A DNA stretch of 64,000 nucleotides from Manduca sexta (lineage: Eukaryota; Arthropoda; Insecta; Lepidoptera; Sphingidae), in NCBI RefSeq assembly GCF_014839805.1, contig NC_051121.1, positions 5,129,116 through 5,193,115 on the forward strand. The letters are read 5' to 3'. Position 1 is the stretch's first letter; every line of letters begins with the position of its first letter. Below the pieces are notes generated by a model that saw only the letters and a list, made by a program, of their open reading frames with translations, searched no databases and was not told where the DNA came from. This document shows, in pieces, positions 57,296 through 64,000 of this stretch. Position numbers and translations under genes: made by a program.

Positions 57296-57535
57296 ATTGT
57301 TGCATAACTTTAACCGTTTATGCAGCGCACGTAACGGAAGCTCTCAAAAGTAATCAATTTTAGCCGTTTTTGGTCCCATTGGTCATAGTGTGATGATATA
57401 CATATACCCTATAATAGCCATCCTCAATAAATGGGCTATCCAACACTACAAGAATTTTCAATTCGAACCGGAAGTTCCTGAGACCAGCGCGTTCAAACGA
57501 ACATACTCTTCAGCTTTATATAATAGTATAGATAA
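57296..57535 (-). mobile_element. Lep1-type Helitron-like element nested in the Harbinger
   Basis: Reverse orientation. As minus it reads 'aaagctgaagagtatgttcg', 'gcgctggtctcaggaact', 'ggatagcccatttattgagg' and ends near 'aaacggttaaagttatgc'. Better preserved at its 5' side than 48064-48310. It lies downstream (3') of the transposase stop. Confidence 0.72.
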
Positions 57536-57672
57536 TGTATAGAAATTTTGTCTGTTTCTATGTTTTAACTTTCAACTAATAAAACTATGTTAATTTGTAA
57601 TTATTATTTTGAATTACAAATGTAGATAAGCAATAAAATAAATAGCAGTGATTGTAAAGGTATTTTATTTTA

Positions 57673-57916
57673 CTAAGTAAAGAAGTTATTTGTTAATGCT
57701 GTTCTTCCTCCAACATCTTGATTCTCTATATTGTTCTTATAATTAATAATATCAGCAGTTGATAATTCCACTTCAGTTGGAATTTCCTCTAGCCTGTGAT
57801 TCCGACAAATATTGTGCAAAACTGCAGTTACAATTATTATTGTTTGAACTTTAGGTAAAGATAAACGCAATGTCAATGCAATCACAGGGAAGCGACGTTT
57901 CCATGTACTAAATGTC
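57673..57916 (-). pseudogene. Harbinger transposase, C-terminal exon
   Basis: On minus, directly after a 3' splice-site-like 'atcttttttcag', the frame encodes TWKRRFPVIALTLRL, then PKVQTIIIVTAVLHNICR and a stop at 57673. The WKRRFP and AVLHNI blocks are hallmarks of HARBI1-like transposases close to their C-terminal end. The DDE catalytic residues would lie upstream and are not visible, so this is a relic. Coding may continue from an upstream exon by splicing, since Harbinger transposase genes often have introns. Confidence 0.75.
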
Positions 57917-58129
57917 CTGAAAAAAGATAATATAAATATTTCCTATTCCTCAGCAAAAGTTGATGGAATGGAGAAACACCATAGTTCCTGAAAAAACGAT
58001 ACAATTGCCCCTTGTTTGTACCTATCTAATAGTTCGGTAGGTACGGTATTTTTTGTAAATAATGTCAAAAATTATTTACCTTGTACATAGAAGTAACACG
58101 AATATACGAGATCAGTTTAACTAACACTG

Positions 58130-58308
58130 ACTGGCAAGCAGATTTCGAAAGCCTAATCCAAACGTGAAATCAAACTCATCCAGGGTCTGCATGTAGTTAA
58201 CTCTTTTCATTACCCGTGATGAACCGCGACTTTCAGTTTCGCTATCAGTATCGCTAGTCCCTCCAAATCACTGTCGTCACTGTCACTAGAGAATATGGAT
58301 ATTTCCAT
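58130..58308 (-). pseudogene. Harbinger transposase, N-terminal piece with frameshift
   Basis: From an ATG at 58308-58306 the frame gives MEISIFSSDSDDSDLEG. About 50 bases in, the sensible reading moves to the next frame (GTSDTDSETESRGSS, then YMQTLDEFDF), which implies a one-base loss near 58260. Acidic Ser/Asp-rich starts are common in these transposases. Only a short decayed region separates it from the C-terminal exon, so the catalytic middle is deleted or unrecognisable. Confidence 0.6.
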
Positions 58309-58644
58309 TGCCTTTTCGTTTCCCTTAAAATCAGTGTAAGCGATATTCAAAACATATGGAGTAAACTGAGGAATTGGTCCGATTGGAAAATGCGATTGTT
58401 TACAACAATCAAATCAAATGTCAAAACGGGTAGATAGAGTATTGGCAAGCGTAAACTGTCATTTTCAAACAGAGGGTAATCTATGATCTGTAATCCGTCC
58501 TCTCAAAGATTGATTATTGTTAGAGATAGCTTACTCAATCTATGGATTGGTTATTGGCATGCTTTATCCATAAAAACGAATGAATTATCAATCTTAGATG
58601 GCATACATTGGATTAGGATTGGTTATTAATTTCGGGCGTTTGTC

Positions 58645-58830
58645 GCTAAGTTTACTAGCATTTGATGTGTTTTCTTATTACTATGAACAATTTATGTTTT
58701 AGACTATGGTAATGTCCATATCTATTTGTGGCATTTTACTTTTTATACTCAATGGTATTTTTATTTTGCCAGTACGTAACAAGCACGTAACGCGTAACGT
58801 TGCGTTTAAGACAAAAGAAATTAGCACACA
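58645..58830 (+). repeat. MITE K-related element, opposite orientation to 51380
   Basis: 'tttactagcatttgatgtg', 'ttcttattactatgaacaat' and 'gccagtacgtaacaagcac' are the reverse complement of blocks in 51480-51625. It starts six bases after the Harbinger terminal repeat. Confidence 0.7.
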
Positions 58831-58902
58831 ATCCAAGATATGCGAGAGTTAGTGATATTATTATTATTTATTGATGAATCAACATATGTCTGCCTGCCTG
58901 AG

Positions 58903-59130
58903 ATGACTGCCTCGGTGGCATCGTTGTACTTCATGCGCGGTACTGTAGTGCTCTGAGGTCCTGCGTTCGAATTCCGGGTCGGGCAAAGCAATATTTAGGT
59001 TTCTGCTCAGTATCAACCCAGAGTCTGAAATTTGTGCCCGATATAGCGATATGATCACTCCTATCACATCATGGGACGGAACACACTTGGCTAAAAGTAG
59101 GTGCTGTGGTTGCGCCTTTGCATAATAAAT
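58903..59130 (+). repeat. SINE A copy
   Basis: Head 'gactgcctcggtggcatcg', B box 'cgttcgaattccgggtcggg', and body to 'gttgcgcctttgcataat'. The 'accccttcgggg' part of the tail is deleted. A possible 11-bp TSD ('tgaatcaacat' and 'tgaataaacat') does not abut the head, so it is uncertain. Confidence 0.85.
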
Positions 59131-59514
59131 GCAGTGTGTGAATAAACATAATAGTTTGTATAATAAATTCTCTTCCATTTCCACATGATCTATAGCACAT
59201 GTTTCATACACTTTTGACTTGACGAGTTGAAAGTTTACAGAACCACCTGGGTCACGAACTCGCAAACTAGGGCTCGTGCTTCAAGTTTACGTCATAACTC
59301 GCCGCTGACATTCGAGTGAGTTTTAAAACGACCGCATTAGTGCCCAATGTAAGATTTGTAACTGAAGTTTGAAGATGTGACACGGAACGCTCTTGAATAT
59401 AATTGTGGATTCAAATTTTAAAAGTTCTGGTTTTGAAGTACGCATTTTTCTTTCCATTTTATAATTTAGTTCGAATTTTGCGGTTATAAAGTTTGAAAAT
59501 GTCAACGTAAATTA
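59131..59514. other. No gene seen
   Basis: Anonymous DNA, one chance minus frame. Confidence 0.45.
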
Positions 59515-59705
59515 TGAAATGAAATGAAATTATTTATTTGAATCCGTAAAATGTTATACATTGTTTAGATACCGTCAATATTAACTCTACCACCGGTTCG
59601 GAAAGCAGTTCTCACCAGAGAAGAACAGGCAAGAAACTCTGGTGTTGCTCTTTTCAAAATCAGTTTAAGGTAAAGACTACACATGATAAGGAGAGGAGAA
59701 AAAAA
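59515..59705 (-). repeat. Probable LINE 3' end
   Basis: As minus: 'aaagagcaacaccagagttt', 'ccgaaccggtggtagagtt', then 'attcaaataaataatttcat' with a (TTTCA)n tail. This is a layout of lepidopteran non-LTR 3' UTRs I recognise. No coding part is readable. Confidence 0.55.
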
Positions 59706-60075
59706 ATTTACTATGCCCAAAAGCTGTTCATTCAGTCCAATCCAACAGTAAATTACATGGATTTCATTTATATGAGTTAAAACATATATTTTAGCATAGA
59801 CAACTTAACATCTCCGTTATATTTCCAAACAATTGAATGCGTTGTTACGTTCATTGAGAATACAAAATATGAAGATCCCAGACAAAAAAACCAGCAAAAT
59901 CCAAACAACGCATCCCAGTTTTTGTTACATCCGTAAATCAATTTTTATTTTCCAATACCCCATTCGGTATTTCAATCGCGATTTCGACAGAAACTCATAC
60001 GGGATTGAAAAAACACGCTTTTGTTCGTAAATAAAGAAAGCGTTGAATGTAAAAGGTTTTATTGTTTCATGTTTT
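59706..60075. other. No gene seen
   Basis: AT-rich, chance frame 59833-60030. Confidence 0.45.
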
Positions 60076-60380
60076 ACTGGTAGGTCTCTCATATGTGAAA
60101 GTCCGCCTGGGTAGGTACCACCGCAATGTCTATTTCTACCGCCAAGCAACAGTGTGTAGCCACTGTTGTGCTCCGGTTTGGAGGATATTGTAGCCAGTGT
60201 AACTACTGGACATAATTAGTCTTAACATCTCACGTCTCAGAATGGCGAACAATACTTTGTAGGTAATGGCATGCCAAACAATACTTTGTAATTCAAGGTG
60301 TTGGATGATGTTTCTACTGTTTATGGTTGTATCGCTTATCAGGCGAACGGCAAGCTCGTCTTGTCATTGAAAGCCATAAA
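60076..60380 (+). repeat. Family E copy with internal duplication
   Basis: 'ggtaggtctctcatatgtga' to 'cgtcttgtcattgaaagcc'. The block 'aacaatactttgta' occurs twice (about 60247 and 60278) in place of the usual 'gagcgcagtggaata' stretch. Confidence 0.84.
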
Positions 60381-60453
60381 TAATGTAACTTTTGTAGATT
60401 TTGTACTGTTATCGAATGGGGTACTGTAATTAAAGGCTAATCAACCTGACGCC

Positions 60454-60497
60454 GGCAAATCGCCTTTACAATCAAACGATTGTAAAGGAGATTCGCC
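60454..60497. repeat. 20-bp stem, 4-base loop hairpin
   Basis: 'cgcctttacaatc' and 'gattgtaaaggag' with flanking GGC/GCC blocks form an almost perfect stem-loop with loop 'aaac'. It may be a transposon terminal structure. No promoter or gene context suggests a microRNA. Confidence 0.75.
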
Positions 60498-60714
60498 GCC
60501 GATACACTAATAGAAAAAAAAATTATAGAAATATCTATGACTTTTTTTTACTTTTACAACATAATATATAGTATTTTTCCCTTCAAATAAGTACACGGTA
60601 TGTCATATAATTTTCTTCAATGACAGTAATTATTGTTTGTTACAAGTAGGGTTTTAGAGGGGGGAGAGGTTATTGGTTCGCCCCCTACCGTAGTGCGACA
60701 GGGCAGGTTTGTTA

Positions 60715-60830
60715 CTGACAATCAACTTCGAAACGTCGGGAGAGAATTATGCTTTAAAAAACCGCGAATAAATCCGTAAATAGTTTTATTTGAATGTCCA
60801 ACATTCACGAAAACGAGAAATCATTATCTA
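60715..60830 (+). repeat. Repeat family R, copy 3
   Basis: 'cttcgaaacgtcgggagaga', 'aaaaaaccgcgaataaatcc' and 'acattcacgaaaacgagaaa' match 26150-26280 read on minus. Confidence 0.62.
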
Positions 60831-60834
60831 TACA

Positions 60835-61192
60835 TATTACAAAACAAAGTCCACAAAAGCTGTCTGTCTGTATGTGATCGATTTTCGCAAAATCTACTGA
60901 ACGGATTTTTGTACGGTTTTTATTAAAAGATAGTACAATCCTTGAGGAAGGTTTAAGTTAATAGTACATTAAGGCTTTATATAAATTTACTGATATAATA
61001 ATTACTATTTGTCCCCTCCTTTCTGAACGCAATAACCTCAAAATCTACTCAACGGATTTCTATGAAATTTGGTATGGAGATTGAGACCCTGGGTACGGAT
61101 ATAGGCTTTTTATTACTTAGACAAAATATATCGAGACTATTATCACAGAAAACCCTTGCATGCAGGCGAAGCCGCGAGCATAACCTAAATAA
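60835..61192 (+). mobile_element. Two Helitron-like segments in tandem
   Basis: The first segment has 'aaaacaaagtccacaaaagc', 'tctactgaacggatttttgt' and 'ccttgaggaaggtttaag' (31010-type). The second has 'tcaacggatttctatgaaat' and ends 'gcgaagccgcgagcataacc' (48320-type). No CTAG is preserved. Confidence 0.62.
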
Positions 61193-61438
61193 TATATATT
61201 GCCAATAATTGCGATCATTTAAGATAACCATTCGTTCCGTGGACGCAGTCGCGTGCCAAACAATCATTACATGAATGTAAATTTCAAACAGTTTACGTGC
61301 ACGAAACAAATTCGATGCACCGATGTTTTAGAGCTTAAAAAGGCCAATCACGCAGCGAAACGGCTAGAATTTAGTGTTGCAGGCATAATATAAATGCAAA
61401 CTGTTTGCACGTAAGGAGAGGCGCAGGCGTGAATAGAA
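61193..61438. other. No repeat recognised
   Basis: Mixed-composition spacer. 61220-61420 shares nothing recognisable within the window. Confidence 0.4.
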
Positions 61439-61830
61439 ACAGCGATAGCCTTAGGGTAGCCTAGTAAGGAGTGATGGGAGTAGAAAGGTCGATGGTACAA
61501 AACATAAGGAACACATTTGACTATGACAAATTATAATAATTTCGAAATAATAAAAAAAAAATCGTGTGATCAACAACAACCGCCATTACTAATAATCCGA
61601 AGCACTTCTTTGACCTATCTCAAAAATTTACCAATCAGAACTGTTTATTTGACATGCTTACAAACAGTTAATTTGATTGGTTTATTCTCGGAATTGGATT
61701 GAAGACTGAGATTGGGATCGTTTATTGAAAAGGACTGTAAGCCAGCATGGTTGACTAAGACCTAAACCCTCTCTCTAGTATCTCAAAAACCTGTTACCAG
61801 CAGTAGAATGGACAATTGATGACAAAAAAT
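61439..61830 (+). repeat. SINE B split by repeat X
   Basis: A decayed head (61439-61525, 'cagcgatagcc' and 'cacatttgactat') and a 3' part (61735-61830, 'gccagcatggttgactaag') are separated by about 200 bases that include repeat X. The SINE B centre is missing. Confidence 0.5.
61630..61720. repeat. Repeat X, uninterrupted copy with palindrome
   Basis: 61630-61681 is an imperfect palindrome: 'accaatca' and 'aactgttt' on the left pair with 'aaacagtt' and 'tgattggt' on the right. It is the empty-site counterpart of 16100-16440. Confidence 0.6.
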
Positions 61831-62343
61831 AAAGCCCGGAGTTTCTTTCTGCCTTTCTTCTTCGGGTAGTCATCGCTTAGGTAGTTAGTGAAAGGCTGGT
61901 AGGTTAGCTAGGTTAGGGCTTTTATTGTCCTCACCGGTGAGGATCGCGACGCGTTTCTCCCTTATTGCCTATTCAAAAATACATATATACATCATTTTAT
62001 TTCTTCTTCCCTGCCAGCCCGAGCTGGCCTCTTTGTTTACTAAGTATATTTTTCATTTATTTTATTTTCAATATAGATTGTCTTTATTTATATAAGCTAA
62101 TCTAATTAAGTAATAATTAAATGTTCTCATGTACCTTGAGTTATTATAAGTGCAACCATGTTCGCCTACGTGATGTATTCATCAAGCATTTTTATTTATT
62201 TTTTTATTTTTTAGAACAGTATAATACAGGACTGATATTATTTTCGAATGTAATTGCCACGTAATGCACAACCTAACTCGACGGCGACGATCGTCAGAAA
62301 TAAAGCCCACGCATCTGATCCATTGCGTTGCAGGTATCGTCCA
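61831..62343. other. No gene seen
   Basis: A GC-richer patch (61870-62030, with palindrome 'gccagcccgagctggc') is unassigned. The rest is AT-rich. Confidence 0.4.
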
Positions 62344-62525
62344 TCATTTCAGCCCTTGAATCGTCCACTGCTGGACATAGGCCTCCCCCATTGAGCGCCA
62401 CAGGAACCGGTTCCGGACCGCCCTCATCCATCGGACTCCAGTGACCCTCACCAGATCATCGGTCCATCTCGTGGGGGGCCTGCCTACGCTGCGTCTCCCT
62501 CGGTATCGTCCATCCCTCGGTAAAA
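62344..62525 (-). mobile_element. RTE-type LINE 3' end, minus strand
   Basis: The minus frame ending at 62344 (TGA) encodes GRRSVGRPPTRWTDDLVRV, then VRWMRAV and MGEAYVQQWTIQGLK. Same protein family end as 2766-3004, but a different lineage (FLWRSM against TWRSLG). Open over about 60 codons. The 5' end and TSD are not defined. Confidence 0.8.
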
Positions 62526-62889
62526 CACTATCGTCTGCGCGGTGCCTTACGTAAACAGTGGAACCTGAGTGGAATATAAACCTTTCACCATATTGCGGCT
62601 CGGTATCTGAATTGGAAATTTTGTTTAAGCCGACACCAGACTACCGCCGTCCATGTTCTCCGGTTTGCTTAGAATTTTCGAAGTTTCGCTTGTTTAAACA
62701 GTGTATCGCAGTACTTTGTTTAGTTATGATTTGTAATAACATTTTTACAAGTTGAACAACAATGGACGTCATATTTATTTTATTATTAATAATCTATTTT
62801 AGTTTTCTTCGTTTATTATTTTGCGATTCAATCTTTATATTTAAGAAAATTGTAACTGGCCTATTTGTACATTCTAGATATTAAAGAAA
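62526..62889. other. No gene seen
   Basis: The 65-codon plus frame (62558-62755) has no domain. Confidence 0.45.
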
Positions 62890-63107
62890 AACTAATACGG
62901 GGTTTTTATTAAAGCTACAGGTGCCAAAACAACAGTTTTTATTTTGTCTGTTTGTGTGATTGTTTGTACACGCATCAAGCAAAAACTATCGCATAGAATT
63001 AAGTACAGTTTTTACCGATGTATTAGTAGAAATCTATCTTAAAATATACGCTCAATTTTAGTCCAGAAAAACTGTTTTACGCAGGCCGAGCCGCGAATAC
63101 AAACTAG
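62890..63107 (+). mobile_element. Helitron-like element with CTAG terminus
   Basis: Ends 'gcaggccgagccgcgaatac', then 'aaactag' (CTAG 63104-63107) before a T. The 5' limit is approximate. Confidence 0.6.
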
Positions 63108-63267
63108 TAAATAAATATTCATAATAATCCCATATAATAAATCTGACTGTAAAATAACCAACTCATACCTTATGGATATCATAAAACACTCGATTTTAGA
63201 AAAAAAAATATTTAAGATGACTCCTATATTTGTCCGACTTAAATCATCCATAAATAGTGTTGCCCAA

Positions 63268-63402
63268 ATGCAAGAACAAGACGAGACTTAGCCAGTCTTG
63301 GTCTTGGTCTTGCGCCAATACACCTGATCTTGGTCTTGGTCTTGGTCTTGCGCTCCCAGTCTTGGTCTTGGTCTTGGTCTTGCAGTCTTGCAAGTCTTGC
63401 AA
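63268..63402 (+). repeat. (CTTGGT)n minisatellite with opposing foldback
   Basis: Hexamer runs ('cttggtcttggtcttg') are broken by short spacers. They are preceded by 'gcaagaacaagacgagact', almost the reverse complement of the array, so the start can fold on it. The frame through it gives LGLG and LVLV repeats and is not a gene. Confidence 0.88.
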
Positions 63403-63769
63403 TTATCTATTAGTCTATGACTATTTATTAAAGTTTACTTTAAATCTTAGAAAAACGTATTAGAATTGGAACATTGTGAGCTTGAATTAACATAGCCATA
63501 GTAAAGATCAAGCAGATTAATAAATAACTGAAGATTTGATAAGAAATTCGAAAAATCAACTGACCTATATGTCGTTTTCCATGGAAGTAACTGTTTCTTA
63601 ATAAACATTTATGATTTATAAGCTTACATTTGCTAAAACATGTAAAAAAACAAATTAATTACAATAACTTGACTGTATTTTAAAGAACAATACTTATCTG
63701 TCTAGAAAGAGATTGAACCTTCAACTTATAAGAAATTTAATAAAAGAGTTTTACGATTTATCATTGTAT
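63403..63769. other. No gene seen
   Basis: AT-rich DNA. Confidence 0.45.
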
Positions 63770-63960
63770 CCCAAAGTAAAAATGAAAAATTATTATTAAT
63801 ATTTCCCAATTGGGACCCGAGTGGGGCCAAAGTGGGAAATCCCAAAGTAAAAATGAAAAATTATTGTTAACATTTCCTAATTGGGGCTTGAGTGGGATTT
63901 AAGTGGGAAATCCCAACGTTGAAATAGTAAATTATTGCTAATAGTTCCGCTTGAATAAAT
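63770..63960 (+). repeat. 71-bp tandem repeat, about 2.6 units
   Basis: Units start 'cccaaagtaaaaatgaaaaa' at 63770 and 63841 and a degenerate third at 63912. Each carries 'aattgggacccgagtggg' or a variant and ends 'agtgggaaat'. The array may continue past the window edge. Confidence 0.88.
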
Positions 63961-64000
63961 CTAACTAAGATAAACGAAAAAACAGAAACAAATATTAAAC

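Larger units (their letters stand above)
56722..58639 (-). mobile_element. PIF/Harbinger-type DNA transposon, decayed
   Basis: 1918 bp bounded by perfect 17-bp terminal inverted repeats 'acgcccgaaattaataa' (56722-56738, and its reverse complement at 58623-58639). It contains broken minus-strand transposase exons and a nested Helitron-like element. Harbinger elements usually make a 3-bp TSD; the flanks here (TTT and TTG beside the repeats) do not give a clean one. Shorter than typical autonomous Harbingers, so internal deletion is likely. Confidence 0.78.

Noticed and set aside
58879..59265. 128-codon minus open frame
   Set aside because: It is the antisense reading of a SINE A copy and its flank. 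Similar peptide strings appear at every SINE A.
63257..63463. Leu-Gly/Leu-Val repeat protein
   Set aside because: The repeats are the translation of a (CTTGGT)n minisatellite.
1..64000. A new multi-gene or defence-type system
   Set aside because: Both strands were read for clustered ORFs, conserved spacing and paired domains. Only transposon fragments and isolated chance frames were found, so claiming a system would not be supported.

Overview
The window looks like intergenic or intronic DNA from a moth or butterfly (Lepidoptera). It is AT-rich, has stop codons in all frames nearly everywhere, and has no bacterial gene organisation. It is built from layered repeat families: tRNA-derived SINEs, non-LTR retrotransposon 3' ends, Helitron-like elements ending CTAG before a T, and many short inverted-repeat (MITE-like) elements. 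The lepidopteran assignment is inference from my recognition of these families and of the 'GRPPTRWTDDL' RTE-type protein ending. I did not search a database.

No host protein-coding gene, rRNA, functional tRNA or CRISPR array is supported. Most open frames longer than 100 codons are chance frames through SINEs: 6653-7030, 19101-19490, 35941-36306 and 58879-59265. Real protein relics are few. Three are C-terminal pieces of non-LTR reverse-transcriptase ORFs (2766-3004 +, 39493-39881 +, 62344-62525 -). One is a broken PIF/Harbinger transposase (57673-57916 and about 58130-58308, minus) inside a 1.9 kb element with perfect 17-bp terminal inverted repeats (56722-58639). One is an unrecognised ORF-like stretch with an AATAAA and an A-tract on the minus strand (27604-28095).

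I use working letters for families, defined here only. SINE A: tRNA-like head, about 257 bp. SINE B: head 'gcggcgatagcctagttggg', about 330 bp. SINE C: tRNA-like head, about 350 bp. D and E: two A-tailed retroelement families that share a 'ctggtggtagg' start and a 'cttaccatcaggc' motif near the tail. H, J, K, L, P, S and T: short elements, most with inverted repeats. M, R and X: shared dispersed repeats.

Layout: 1-13 kb holds E, D, T, the RTE end, K, A and B copies among unannotated AT-rich DNA. 13-30 kb is dense with D, B, J, S, L, H, Helitron-like and P copies. 30-34.8 kb is the emptiest part and contains one CpG-rich island (32870-33130). 35-48 kb holds C, P, E, an RTE-like end, a candidate solo LTR, D and B. 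47-53 kb has several nested insertions whose target-site duplications (TSDs) give insertion order. 55-59 kb holds the Harbinger element with a Helitron-like element nested in it. The last kilobase holds a (CTTGGT)n array and a 71-bp tandem repeat running to the window edge.

No gene system works together here. The biology that can be read is transposon history: TSDs of 5 to 14 bp, nested insertions, paralogous empty sites, an internal SINE deletion and two solo-LTR candidates. I do not see a new multi-gene system.
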